A stretch of 64,000 bases of DNA, taken from the NCBI RefSeq assembly GCF_003337575.1, contig NZ_QPJM01000008.1:124001-188000 (forward strand), written 5' to 3'. Source of the stretch: Phyllobacterium bourgognense. Its GTDB lineage: Bacteria > Pseudomonadota > Alphaproteobacteria > Rhizobiales > Rhizobiaceae. The translations under genes were made by a program, and so were the position numbers. The notes below the pieces were generated by a model. That model was not told the origin of the DNA. It saw only the letters and a program-made list of their open reading frames with translations, and did not search any database. Every line of letters starts with the position of its first letter. Position 1 is the stretch's first letter. This document shows positions 18,247 to 26,762 of the stretch, in pieces.

Positions 18247-19253
18247 GCCAAGGCTCCTTCGGCCGCCGCGATATCCAGAATACGCTGTCCAGTCGCTTCA
18301 TCTGTGACCAGCGTATCCAGATGGTTACCACGCATGATGCTGAGAATCGGCCGTGCCTTGTTGGGTCCGCTCGCAACACCGATCTTGCTTGGGATCGAGG
18401 CGAACTCCCGCAATGTCAGGGAGACAAGGCAATCATTGAGGCTATAGGCGCAAACCTGGCCCCGGTCGTCGAGCAGATGCGCCAGGAGTTCGCAGCTCGC
18501 GCCTGACTGTTCTATCGACTGCCTGTCGGTACTGGAGGAAGGATGCAGGTCGTAATAGCTTGAATCGTCGGTCAGGATCGAGCCGATGCCGACAAGTGCC
18601 ACCTTCGCCTCCCGCGCGCGTTTGAATACATCGGCTACCGAGCGCATGTTGATCAGCATCGAACGTTCCGCAGCGCTATCAGCAAAGAGCGGCGCATGGA
18701 TCTGGTAGGCGCGACCACCGAGCTTGTCCGCCATGGATGTCGAGACATGGTTCACGTCGGTATAATGCTTGCCCTGAACGCATCCCGTGGCGGGGACAAC
18801 TTCGACGTTGAATGCACGTGGTGCGCGCAGGCCGGCGACGACGGCACTGACGCCCTTGCCGCCGGTGATGCAGATCGTGTCACCATCGGCGATCTCATCG
18901 AGCAGCAGGCGCGCTGCAGCCTCGCCCACGGCCTGAAGCGCGGTCTGCGGATTGCCCGAAACCGTCGGCACGACAACGGCCCGATTGATCCCGCCGAGCG
19001 CCAGCAACCTCTCTTCCAGATCAATCAATGGCTCGACCGGGGACTTGATCTTGATCTCCACGAGACCGAGCTGCCGGCCACGCTTGATCAGGCGGTTCAC
19101 CGTCGGTTGCGAAACACCGAGCTGGTCCGCGATCTGCGCCTGGGTGAGACCCTCCAGGAAATGCAACACCAGTGCCTGATGCATCTGCCGCGCGATGACG
19201 ATTTCTTCGCGGGGTGCCGAGGACGGTTTTGGGTTTAGTCTGACGATCGTCAT
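18243..19253 (-). CDS. SorC/DeoR-type sugar-responsive transcriptional regulator
   Basis: A 336-residue SorC-family regulator. The N-terminal helix-turn-helix is LTQAQIADQLGVSQPTVNRL. The rest is the sugar-phosphate-binding effector domain (ICITGGKGVSAVVAGL, ALVGIGSI, and a C-terminal ATGQRIL). Members such as LsrR, EryD and SorC respond to phosphorylated sugars and often repress their own operon. The gene lies inside the operon it probably controls, 1 bp after the permease stop. The palindrome upstream of the operon (23067-23082) is a candidate operator. The start at 19253 fits the short gap; the frame is open to 19304. Confidence 0.87.
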   Translation of the reverse strand: MTIVRLNPKPSSAPREEIVIARQMHQALVLHFLEGLTQAQIADQLGVSQPTVNRLIKRGRQLGLVEIKIKSPVEPLIDLEERLLALGGINRAVVVPTVSGNPQTALQAVGEAAARLLLDEIADGDTICITGGKGVSAVVAGLRAPRAFNVEVVPATGCVQGKHYTDVNHVSTSMADKLGGRAYQIHAPLFADSAAERSMLINMRSVADVFKRAREAKVALVGIGSILTDDSSYYDLHPSSSTDRQSIEQSGASCELLAHLLDDRGQVCAYSLNDCLVSLTLREFASIPSKIGVASGPNKARPILSIMRGNHLDTLVTDEATGQRILDIAAAEGALA

Positions 19254-19254
19254 G

Positions 19255-20244
19255 TCAGGAAGCCTTCCGCTTGTGCAGAAAATGATCGATTGAGACGGCA
19301 GCAAGCAGAATGCACCCCTTTATCATGTCCTGCCAGTAGACCGATACATTGAGCAGGACCAGCGAACTCGTCACCACCGACAGCAATGCTATCCCAAGAA
19401 TGGCACCAAGTATCGTCCCCGAGCCACCGTTGAGCGATGCGCCGCCAATGACAGCAGCGGCGATGATGTTGAGCTCCATGCCGACGCCGAATGTGGGCGT
19501 AGCAGCACCAAAGCGCGACATGTATATCACGCCGGCAAAACCCGCGAGCGTCGAGCAGAGCACGGTCACCCAGAATTTCACATGGTTTGTCCGGATACCG
19601 GAATAGAGCGCGGCTTTCTCGTTGCTGCCCGTGTAGAACACCTTGCGCAACGCCGTTGCACGCCTGAGCAGAAAATCGAAGAGAACGACAACGGCGACGA
19701 AGATGATGATGACATAGGGCAGGCCGTGGAAACTGCCCTGCCCGACTGCCTTGAAGGCCGGGGGTAGCGTAAAGAGCGAGAGCGGCGTTCCCTTGGTGAT
19801 GATCAGGCAAAGGCCGCGCACGATGACCATGCCGGCGAGCGACGTGATGAAATGGTTGAGCCCGACCACGGTAACGAAAAAGCCCATGACGGCGCCAATC
19901 AAAGCGCTTGCGAGAATGCCAATGAGCGATGCGCTCCATGGGTCGAACCCCGCCAGGAACAGCGAGCCCGACAGGACCATTGCGAAACAAACCACGGAAC
20001 CGACGGCCAGGTCGATGCCGCCAACAATCAGCAGGATCGTCATCCCGACGACGACGATGCCTTCCACGGAAAAGCTCATCAGCATCGCGCGGAAGTTTCC
20101 GAGTGTGAGAAAATGCGGCGATGCAAAGCTCATGGCTATGCAAAGAGCGAGAATGATTGCGATCAACCCTGCCTCCCGCATCGAACCCAGTCTTTTCCAG
20201 GACGCAGCCCGCACGGCCTTTGTCGCCATCGTCTCAGCCAGCAT
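19255..20244 (-). CDS. ABC sugar transporter permease, RbsC type
   Basis: About 330 residues with 8-10 hydrophobic segments and the RbsC-family pattern (GIVVVGMTILLIVGGIDLAVGS, read as two abutting pieces, and GASLNGGSGTILGAILG). It forms the membrane channel for the RbsB-like and RbsA-like partners. I chose the ATG at 20244 because GGGAG lies 8 bases upstream; ATGs at 20259 and 20277 are alternatives, the latter overlapping the ATPase stop. A single permease gene suggests a homodimeric channel. Confidence 0.87.
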   Translation of the reverse strand: MLAETMATKAVRAASWKRLGSMREAGLIAIILALCIAMSFASPHFLTLGNFRAMLMSFSVEGIVVVGMTILLIVGGIDLAVGSVVCFAMVLSGSLFLAGFDPWSASLIGILASALIGAVMGFFVTVVGLNHFITSLAGMVIVRGLCLIITKGTPLSLFTLPPAFKAVGQGSFHGLPYVIIIFVAVVVLFDFLLRRATALRKVFYTGSNEKAALYSGIRTNHVKFWVTVLCSTLAGFAGVIYMSRFGAATPTFGVGMELNIIAAAVIGGASLNGGSGTILGAILGIALLSVVTSSLVLLNVSVYWQDMIKGCILLAAVSIDHFLHKRKAS

Positions 20245-20266
20245 TTGCTTTTCTCCCATAGTTTTC

Positions 20267-21808
20267 TCAGGCGGCATGTTCTGATGCCCGCCGGTTTTGT
20301 GCATTTTGCGCATTGACGCCCGACGCGAGGCGGATAACCGCTTCTTCGTTCATCGCTTCCGCGTCCAGTTCACCAGCCACCGTGCCTTCGCGGATGACAA
20401 TCACCCGGTCACACAGCCCGAGCAGTTCGGGGAGTTCGGAAGAAATGACGATGATGCCAATTCCCGACATGGCAAGTTCCCGCAGCAGCAAGTGGATTTC
20501 CGACTTTGCGCCGACGTCTATGCCACGCGTCGGTTCGTCCATCACTATGACCTTGGGCTGGACGGCGAGCTGTTTGGCAATCGCAACCTTCTGCTGGTTA
20601 CCGCCGCTGAGCGAGGACACCGGCGCATCGACGCTGCCCATTCGGATGTTCAGTTTCCTGGCAAAGTCGCAGGCGAGCGCGGCTTCTGCACCGGCGTCGA
20701 TCAACCCGAGGCGCCCGGTCAGCGCGTCGAGGTCAAGGACCGAGATGTTCCGGGCAATCGAAAGGTCGAGGAATACACCGGAGCCCTTTCGATCTTCCGA
20801 CAGATATACGAGCCCGGCCTTCACCGCGTCCGCATAGTTTCTTATCGCCTGCGGCTTGCCATGGAGCAGGATTTCGCCGCTCGTAATGGCGCGCAAGCCG
20901 CAGATACCTTCGGCGATTTCCGTGCGGCCGGAGCCAATGAGACCACCGATGCCAAGGATTTCACCGTTCACCAAGTCGATGTTTACACCCCGAAAGCGCT
21001 GGCCGTCGCCCAGAGCGCGAACCGAAAGGACCACCTCGTGCGATCGCTCCCCGGCTGACTGCTTGGATGGATAGAGTTGGGTGATCTCGCGCCCGACCAT
21101 GAGCCGGACCACGTCATCAGGGGTCAGATCGGCGACGGACCCGGTCGCCACATAGCGGCCGTCACGCAGAACGGTCACCCGGTCGCAAAGATCGAATATT
21201 TCGGCCATGCGGTGGCTGATATAAATGATCGATATGCCGTTGGCCTTCAGACCGCGGATGATCTCGAAAAGTATGCGTGTTTCCGCTTCTGTCAGCGCGG
21301 CAGTCGGCTCATCGAAAATCAGGACACGGCAATCGAGCGTCAGGGCCTTGGCGATCTCCACGAGCTGCTGGCTGGAGATCGGCAGATCACCGACCTTGCG
21401 GCGAACGTCGATTGGCGCGAGTCGGTTCATCACATCTTGCGCCTCGCGCTCCAGCTTGCGGTAGTTCATCAGCAGCGAGCGCTGCCGGCTGGTGGTTGCC
21501 ATGAAGATGTTTTCCGCAACGCTGGCGTCCGGGCAAAGTGCGATCTCCTGGTGGACCAGTCCGAGACCAAGCGCCTGCGCAACCGAAGGCGATGCGATCT
21601 TGACCGGGTTGCCGTCGAGGACAATCTCTCCATCATCCGGCTGCAGCACGCCGGCGATGATGTTCATGAGCGTCGACTTTCCCGCGCCGTTTTCGCCGCA
21701 AAGCGCGTGAATCTCGCCCTGCTCCAGGCTGAAATTCACACCCGTCAGGGCTTTCACCGCACCGAAATGTTTTGTGACGTTGCGGATATTGAGAACCGGA
21801 TTTCGCAT
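20267..21808 (-). CDS. ABC sugar transporter ATPase, RbsA type (two NBDs)
   Basis: A 513-residue tandem ATPase. The first domain has Walker [18 protein letters not shown] and Walker [16 protein letters not shown]. The second has [10 protein letters not shown], a degenerate Walker A, with [15 protein letters not shown] and [16 protein letters not shown]. This is the standard RbsA/MglA/LsrA organisation that energises pentose, hexose or polyol uptake. The ATG at 21808 ([16 protein letters not shown]) fits the family start; the frame is open to 21886. It lies 81 bp after the binding-protein gene, across a hairpin. Confidence 0.92.
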   Translation of the reverse strand: MRNPVLNIRNVTKHFGAVKALTGVNFSLEQGEIHALCGENGAGKSTLMNIIAGVLQPDDGEIVLDGNPVKIASPSVAQALGLGLVHQEIALCPDASVAENIFMATTSRQRSLLMNYRKLEREAQDVMNRLAPIDVRRKVGDLPISSQQLVEIAKALTLDCRVLIFDEPTAALTEAETRILFEIIRGLKANGISIIYISHRMAEIFDLCDRVTVLRDGRYVATGSVADLTPDDVVRLMVGREITQLYPSKQSAGERSHEVVLSVRALGDGQRFRGVNIDLVNGEILGIGGLIGSGRTEIAEGICGLRAITSGEILLHGKPQAIRNYADAVKAGLVYLSEDRKGSGVFLDLSIARNISVLDLDALTGRLGLIDAGAEAALACDFARKLNIRMGSVDAPVSSLSGGNQQKVAIAKQLAVQPKVIVMDEPTRGIDVGAKSEIHLLLRELAMSGIGIIVISSELPELLGLCDRVIVIREGTVAGELDAEAMNEEAVIRLASGVNAQNAQNRRASEHAA

Positions 21809-21817
21809 GACGTACTC

Positions 21818-21852
21818 TTCGCAAGGATGGCAACTGGTTTCGCAAGGATGGC
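21818..21852. repeat. Two 14-bp direct repeats before the RbsA-like gene
   Basis: TTCGCAAGGATGGC occurs at 21818-21831 and again at 21839-21852, a 21-bp period, in the gap between the binding-protein gene and the ATPase gene. Confidence 0.7.
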
Positions 21853-21878
21853 TACCCGGACTTGCCGCCCGGATAGCC
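21850..21878 (-). terminator. Hairpin after the binding-protein gene (attenuator or mRNA stabiliser)
   Basis: Arms 21850-21859 and 21869-21878 pair over 10 bp with one G-U and a 9-base loop, just downstream of the substrate-binding protein gene. There is no U tract. Such hairpins commonly stabilise the binding-protein mRNA and lower downstream expression in transport operons. Confidence 0.5.
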
Positions 21879-21889
21879 GGTTGCAATGC

Positions 21890-22918
21890 CTATTCCTCGA
21901 TACCCTTGGTGCCGCGGCGCTTGAGGTATTTGTCCCAGAAGAAATCGTCGGCATTTTCGGCGGTGACGATGGAAAGCCCGTTGTCCACGAAGGGGATGCT
22001 CATCGGATTGAGCCCTGCACGCTTGGCATCGTTCATGGGATCGATCAGTTCCGGATGCTTGGCCAGCCAGAGCAGCATGAAGCCCATGTAGCCCTGCATG
22101 CCCTGATTGGGATTGATCGAGCCGAAGACTTCACCTGCCTTGATCATGTCAAGGATGTTGGCGTTGACGTCCGCACACATGACGAGAATCTTGCCGCCGC
22201 TTTCCTTGTTGGCCTGGGCGGCGCCGATGGCCGAATTCGCCTCCGGCATGAAGACGGCCGCGAGATTGGGATTGGCCTGAACGATACTCATCAGGCCCTG
22301 ATAGGCCTTGGTCGGATCCTGGTTCGAGGCTGCTCTGCCGACGAGTTTCATGTCGGGCCACTTTGCCTTCATACGGTCGATGAAAGCCGTGACGCGCTTG
22401 TCGTGATTGTCCTGCCCGGGATTCTCGAGGACGGCGTATTCGCCCTTGCCTCCGAGCTTCTCGGCAATGGCATCGGCAGCATAGGTGCCCTCGCGTATAT
22501 TGTCGGACGTAATAAAGGAAATCCGCTTGGAAAGCGGCGAGTCGGCCGCGAATGTCACGACTGCCGTACCCTGGCCGATCGCCCGGTTGATCGGTTCAAT
22601 GAATGGATCCGAGTTCATCGGGTGAACGAGAATGCCAGCGGGATTCTGCGCAAGCGCCTGGTCGAAGCTGGCGATCTGCTTGTTGACGTCATATTCCGGT
22701 GTTCCGGTATAGGCCGTTTCGCAACCGAGCTGCTTGCCCGCCTGCTTGAACATTTCATAGACGGGGAACCAGTATTCAACGCCGGAAACCATGACGTTCA
22801 TGACGTATTTTTCGCCCGGTTCGCAGCGAAACGGCGATTCTTCGGCAGCTTTAGCAGGGGCTGCGGAATACGCCATGACCAGGACTGCCATGGCCGTTGT
22901 GCTTAAAAAAGTGCGCAA
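21890..22918 (-). CDS. Periplasmic sugar-binding protein, RbsB/LsrB-like
   Basis: About 342 residues with a Sec signal peptide (LRTFLSTTAMAVLVMAYSAAP, read as two pieces, cleaved near AKA-AEE). It has the type 1 periplasmic binding fold: PEYDVNKQIASFDQAL, AGILVHPMNSDPF, and FMPEANSAIGAAQANKES. I chose a TTG start at 22918 because AGGAGG sits just upstream and the signal peptide begins there; the ATG/GTG frame to 23026 adds a non-signal extension. The LsrB AI-2 ligand residues are only partly matched, so the ligand is a sugar or polyol of unknown identity. It is the first gene of the operon. Confidence 0.88.
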   Translation of the reverse strand: MRTFLSTTAMAVLVMAYSAAPAKAAEESPFRCEPGEKYVMNVMVSGVEYWFPVYEMFKQAGKQLGCETAYTGTPEYDVNKQIASFDQALAQNPAGILVHPMNSDPFIEPINRAIGQGTAVVTFAADSPLSKRISFITSDNIREGTYAADAIAEKLGGKGEYAVLENPGQDNHDKRVTAFIDRMKAKWPDMKLVGRAASNQDPTKAYQGLMSIVQANPNLAAVFMPEANSAIGAAQANKESGGKILVMCADVNANILDMIKAGEVFGSINPNQGMQGYMGFMLLWLAKHPELIDPMNDAKRAGLNPMSIPFVDNGLSIVTAENADDFFWDKYLKRRGTKGIEE

Positions 22919-23053
22919 GTGTCCTCCTCGAGGCCGAAGCCCCTCCCATTGGTTCGTGGTGCCGCGCAGGCGGCCACTATTCGTTGTGAAGTCCAGCAAT
23001 CCTCCTCGAATGCTGTCGGGAACCAATCAAGCCTAAAAGAAAATCATTGTCAA

Positions 23054-23082
23054 TATAATTCAATCTGTGAATTATAATTCAC
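23054..23082. promoter_or_regulatory. Palindromic operator candidate of the sugar/polyol operon
   Basis: A perfect 16-bp palindrome, GTGAATTATAATTCAC, lies at 23067-23082, about 150 bp before the first gene of the operon. Its half, TATAATTCA, is repeated at 23054-23062, 19 bp away and so about two helical turns. A TTGACA on the minus strand (23053-23048) lies between it and the gene. It is a likely site for the operon's SorC regulator; this is inference. Confidence 0.5.
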
Positions 23083-23549
23083 CCGGCTATCCGGATTCAT
23101 TCCCGGCGGATATCCGCGACAGTTATAATCCGAATGGTGTCGGCTACCCATGGACATACCTTCGCCTGCACCACCCGCCCTGCGCGCCGCATGATCCAGA
23201 GAAGTTGCCGGGATCGATTATCCACACCGCCAATAGAAATAATGCGATACCGTCGGGATTCCCCGTTTCCTGTGCGATTCCGCAGCGTTTTGTGTGGAAC
23301 AATTGCCATGGCTGCACTTTTTCGGGTGGGGCGTGCTGGACGTCAGAGGCCAGATTTACCTGATATGTCGACCTCTCTCGGCCTCATCCAGTCGTCCCGA
23401 AGGAATCGGTCTACACCTTGTGACGTGGATGAACCAAGCGGAGGCGACCATGCACTGCGACAACCGTATCCCGCCAGACACCAACTGGATATAACTCGTT
23501 GATCCTATTGGGGCGCGGCAATATAGATCTCCGTTGGACAGACCTATCT
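23083..23549. other. Non-coding stretch, no recognised content
   Basis: About 470 bp between the operon's operator region and the acetate kinase fragment. Short frames exist on both strands, but none has a recognisable domain, good start signal or codon pattern. I see no IS end or tRNA here. Confidence 0.4.
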
Positions 23550-23782
23550 GATGGATCAATGCCGGCTCATCAAGCCTGAAATTTGGGCTATTTTCTTGGG
23601 ATGAAGGCATCAATATCGAAGAAGTAATGCGCGCCAGCTATGAAAATCTCGGCGGTAAACCGTATTTTTCGGCGAAAGACCCAGCGGGCAGGATAATTGC
23701 CGACGAAGTCTTCGGCGGGCCCGCCGAACTTCCCCGTATCGTCGAACATCTGGTCAACTGGCTCTCTCAGCAGCACGACCCA
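23550..23782 (+). pseudogene. ackA: Acetate kinase N-terminal fragment
   Basis: After a frame break near the ATGGAT at 23550, the plus frame reads INAGSSSLKFGLF, the N-terminal nucleotide-fold motif of acetate/propionate kinases. About 60 more residues follow (GGKPYFSAKDPAGRII and IVEHLVNWLSQQHDP). Homology ends exactly at the short repeat CACTCTATTGTTT (23782). Only ~75 of the usual ~400 residues remain, so this is a dead fragment cut by a rearrangement at the repeat. Confidence 0.6.
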
Positions 23783-23795
23783 CTCTATTGTTTGT
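23780..23795. repeat. Direct repeat copy A (CCCACTCTATTGTTTG)
   Basis: This 16-mer is identical to 41637-41652 and shares 13 bases (CACTCTATTGTTT) with 25819-25831. It forms the exact boundary between the acetate kinase fragment on the left and the truncated third gene of the AbiE locus on the right. Confidence 0.7.
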
Positions 23796-24167
23796 CGGCG
23801 AACAAGCGATCGGCAACCTCTTGACTAAAGGCGCCAGCAGCGGCTTGGGCCGCGAAGCGTGATCGGATGGTGTCGAGGCTAGATGGATAGATGCCGCCTT
23901 GACGAAGAACGTCGACTTCTGCGTCAGTCAGGCGGATAGAATGCCAAGCGCGGATGGTGCGGGCTTCCATCAGCCGCATGATATGCTCCTTTACCCACAT
24001 GAACTCGCCCGCATAGGGATTCTCGACAGGGCATTGTGCGATCGGAGGCCTCACGCTCCAGCCATTGGCGGCGAGAGGTGAGCATGTAATCGCGGATGAC
24101 ATCGGGCGTCGAGGTCGCCGCGCAACTCGCTGTCGAAGGTTTCGACATCCCAGACGTCAATGATCAC
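23785..24167 (-). pseudogene. Decayed hypothetical gene downstream of the AbiE toxin
   Basis: Three minus-strand frames join into one coherent sequence: VIIDVWDVETFDSELRGDLD, then VIRDYMLTSRRQWLEREASD, then EFMWVKEHIMRLMEARTIRA and LTDAEVDVLRQGGIYPSSLD. Two frameshifts separate them. The sequence stops at a TAG formed by the repeat motif itself, suggesting the 3' part was replaced. I recall similar uncharacterised rhizobial proteins with a LTDAEV...EGI pattern but know no function. It lies 12 bp after the toxin gene, in the same direction, so it may once have been the third gene of that operon. Confidence 0.45.
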
Positions 24168-24179
24168 GACGCCCTCAAG

Positions 24180-25056
24180 TCATGTCTCATTCTCATTTCT
24201 TGCCACGATTCGCGTGCATGACGGGCCGACCAACTCCCAAACTCCTTCGATGATCGATTCCAGCGAAACAGTCTCTAGTTCGAGCGACGCGGCGTAAGCA
24301 CGCCATTGCCGCTGCTTCCCTTCGTCGCCAAACATCTCGACCGAGAGGCCTGGTGGGCGTTCTTTCGGGATCAGCGTCCGCCGGCGCTCGAACGTCGCGC
24401 TGATGGCCGCATCCAGATCTTCAGCGGAAATGTCCATCGCACGCGGGATCGCCCACAGGTCGTAATAGTCCTTCATCCGTTCGTTGAGGACGCCAAGCGC
24501 CACCATTGCCTGGAACTTCTCGGCGATCACCGTGGCGGGCGGATAGGAGCGAACCTGCGGAGCGGGAAAATCCAGCAGGATCGGATAGTCGAGCCCGCTG
24601 CGTCGGATCGGCCAAAGCGTCTCCGAAACCGATATCGATTGTGACGGGAATGCGCGTCCTTTCGAGATAGGCCGCGGTTTTGCGAACGCCGCCATATTCC
24701 ATCTCTTCTCGAATAACCGTCGCAACGAGCGCGTCGATATCGAAGGTGAGGCCATCGTCGCTCTCGATCGCCATGATCTTCCCGAAGTCGGCGATCAGAC
24801 GGTCAGGATCGTCGTCCCCATGTCCGAGAAAGTCCGCATCCCGCGTCACACGATTGTCGTCCGCCACCCAAACTATGACCAGCATGCCGCCTTTCAGGAC
24901 GAAGCGGTCCGAATGCGCTGAGATCGACAGGCGATAGAGCAGTCGTTCGAGCGCGAATCGCACCAGCAGGACGTCGAATGCGCGACCTTCTTTGCGAGCG
25001 ATATTGAGCAGCCGATCCTTGACCGACTTCGCCATGTTCGTCGGTGGTTTAGCCAT
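24180..25056 (-). pseudogene. abiEii: AbiEii-family nucleotidyltransferase toxin, frameshifted
   Basis: The N-terminal half reads MAKSVKDRLLNIARKEGRAF, RFVLKGGML and RVTRDADFLG, the nucleotidyltransferase core of type IV toxins (KGG and DxD-like motif), up to IDIGFGDA. The family sequence then continues in another frame (LDYPILLDFPAPQVRSYPPA, VIAEKFQAMVALG, MKDYYDLWA) to 24180. The frame change is near 24614, at a TTT run on the minus strand, and fits a one-base insertion. As read, the toxin would be truncated. The start ATG at 25056 overlaps the antitoxin stop by 8 bp, so the pair was translationally coupled. Confidence 0.75.
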
Positions 25057-25669
25057 TAAAGGTGAGCGCCTCAAGATAGGGTTGCATGACCTTCCAGGCG
25101 CCGCCGGCCTTCGCGGCCTGGGCGATTGCGCTCGGAGTTGCCTTGCGTTGCTGGAGAGCAGCGCGCAGGCCTTCTACAGCGACCGATCTGTCCACCAGTT
25201 TGGGGTTTCGGAAAAGGTCGGCAAGGGTCTTCGGGATCGAATAAACCGGAACGTCAATGCCGGCGATTACATGATGTTCGATGCCCTGTCGCAGATATGG
25301 ATCCGTGAAACGGACCATACGCAGCGGGGGATAGGACTGCACGGGCGCCCAATCGCTCGTCCCGATCGCTATCCAAACGCGCCGCGGCACTTGGTCGGTC
25401 AGTCCGTGGAAGGCGAGCGCCGACACCAGAGCGATCACGCCTTTGGGTGCGCGCATGATGGCTTCAGCAAGGATCTGGTTCTCCTCGATTTCCGTGTCAC
25501 GCTTTTGATAAACGCCGCGCGAGATACGCTCGATTTCACCGCCCTCGACGGCGCGCGCGATCGTTTGCGCGCTGATGCCAGCCGCGCGCAACTCATGCGC
25601 ATGCATCATGCTGCGCGCATTGAGCAGGTTTCTGAGCTTCACTTTTTGTGAATCTTGCGCCGATGGCAT
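25049..25669 (-). CDS. abiEi: AbiEi-family type IV antitoxin / autorepressor
   Basis: A 206-residue protein with the AbiEi layout. The N-terminal winged helix is MMHAHELRAAGISAQTIARA followed by GGEIERISRGVY, the wing of the AbiEi_4 type. The C-terminal antitoxin domain is ALAFHGLTDQVPRRVWIAIG and later VYSIPKTLADLFRNPKLVD. AbiEi proteins neutralise AbiEii and repress their own promoter by binding inverted repeats. Here a 22-bp inverted repeat spans the start codon (25662-25724). The antitoxin is intact while its toxin is frameshifted. Confidence 0.85.
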   Translation of the reverse strand: MPSAQDSQKVKLRNLLNARSMMHAHELRAAGISAQTIARAVEGGEIERISRGVYQKRDTEIEENQILAEAIMRAPKGVIALVSALAFHGLTDQVPRRVWIAIGTSDWAPVQSYPPLRMVRFTDPYLRQGIEHHVIAGIDVPVYSIPKTLADLFRNPKLVDRSVAVEGLRAALQQRKATPSAIAQAAKAGGAWKVMQPYLEALTFNG

Positions 25670-25724
25670 GTTACAAATCCTCTAATAGATCGCGATGTTA
25701 TCAGAGGTTTTGTAACATGCCATC
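25662..25724 (-). promoter_or_regulatory. 22-bp inverted repeat over the abiEi start
   Basis: Arms at 25662-25683 and 25703-25724 match at 21 of 22 positions and are 19 bp apart; the left arm includes the abiEi ATG. AbiEi-type antitoxins autoregulate through inverted repeats in their promoter, so this is a likely operator, and in RNA it could also hide the start codon. Confidence 0.65.
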
Positions 25725-25818
25725 CCTGCAGTAGCCAAAAATAGACGGCCAGCCTCCCGCGAGTTCAGATTATCTGCCGGTGCTTCTCCCGCTGCTTCTC
25801 ATGGGCCTGGATCATTCA

Positions 25819-26325
25819 CACTCTATTGTTTAAACAATTGAAATTGCTTGCAAATACTTCCTGGCGGCGAGAAAACTCCGGCATTGGGCCTGTCAAAAAG
25901 TTACACTATTGATTTCAAAGGGAAAATCGGCGCAAAAATTTTTCTGTGGTTCACTAACTATCGAGGTTAATCGGACGATTTTTACGCCTCGCGGCCTCCG
26001 ACAATGCACCCGACACTGCCTCTAAAAGTACCGTCATCAAGCCATATCACGCTTTGAAAACCGGTGCCATCGTCTCGGCACTCGCCTGTATTTATAGGTG
26101 TGCCGTAGTTACGCGTAGAGTTCTCCATGCTCAACCTTGAAATGCTATCTGTCGACCCAGGGACCACCGGCGACCCACTCCGCATTGAAAGGCGCAGCCT
26201 CGGTCGTTGCGATCATGGGTGGCATCACAACTTGGGCGATGCGCGCCTGGATTTCCGAAAGCGGTTCGGAGGCGAGGTCGGTCCGCCTCGGAAACGCGCC
26301 CACTAGACTTGCTTCGCTTGTGCAA
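25819..26325. repeat. ~510-bp dispersed repeat, copy 1
   Basis: It starts with CACTCTATTGTTT and is clearly homologous, by eye about 85%, to 41639-42173 in the same orientation. Matching blocks include AATTGAAATTGCTTGCAAAT, ATTTCAAAGGGAAAATCG and GCAAAAATTTTTCTGTGG. The right half has several overlapping short frames that are equally conserved, so coding status is unclear. It contains the palindrome ATTGTTTAAACAAT at its left edge. I do not recognise it as a known IS. Confidence 0.7.
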
Positions 26326-26762
26326 AACCCGCCGTCAGCGCCCGTGGCGTTTCGGTGCGAAGCGCTGTCTCGCGGCGCTTGAAGGTCGTCTGGATCGCAA
26401 ATCAAAGGCTCTTTTGTCTCTATATCCGATGGTTTGCCTTTAAAAAGCAAAGCGACAGTGGGCGCCTAAGTACAGCAGGGCAGCAGACTTTGCGCGCGGT
26501 TGCTGTTGTGCGGAATCAGGTAGCAAATACTACTACATCGACCGTATCTCGTTGACTCAATTTGCAAACCTTCTCGACCCTCTAGCCGTCATCGCGAAAG
26601 GCCGAATAGTTGAGCATGGACCGGGTTAATAAAACTTTGCGTGCACAACTGGCGGCTAAGTTTCGCCACCAGTTGTGGATTGTCGTTAGCCAAGTTTGCC
26701 ATGTCCACGCGAGCGTTTTTTCTTACGCGGATTTGAAGTTCTCAATACCTTGCCATTCGATC
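26326..26762. other. Non-coding stretch with one hairpin
   Basis: No gene is recognised. An inverted repeat CACAACTGG (26644-26652) and CCAGTTGTG (26669-26677) lies downstream of the autotransporter remnant and could be its old terminator. Confidence 0.4.

Noticed and set aside
21077-22906. 609-codon plus-strand frame antisense to the RbsA- and RbsB-like genes
   Set aside because: It is a long open frame in GC-rich DNA, has no recognised domain, and lies wholly opposite well-supported genes.
11482-22918. Calling the sugar operon an AI-2 (Lsr) system
   Set aside because: Kinase, aldolase, regulator and importer resemble Lsr parts, but the binding protein lacks the lysine and several other LsrB ligand residues, LsrG is absent, and dehydrogenases not found in lsr operons are present.
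24600-24630. Programmed frameshifting as the source of the split abiEii
   Set aside because: No recognisable slippery heptamer or downstream structure is evident; a simple one-base indel explains the break.
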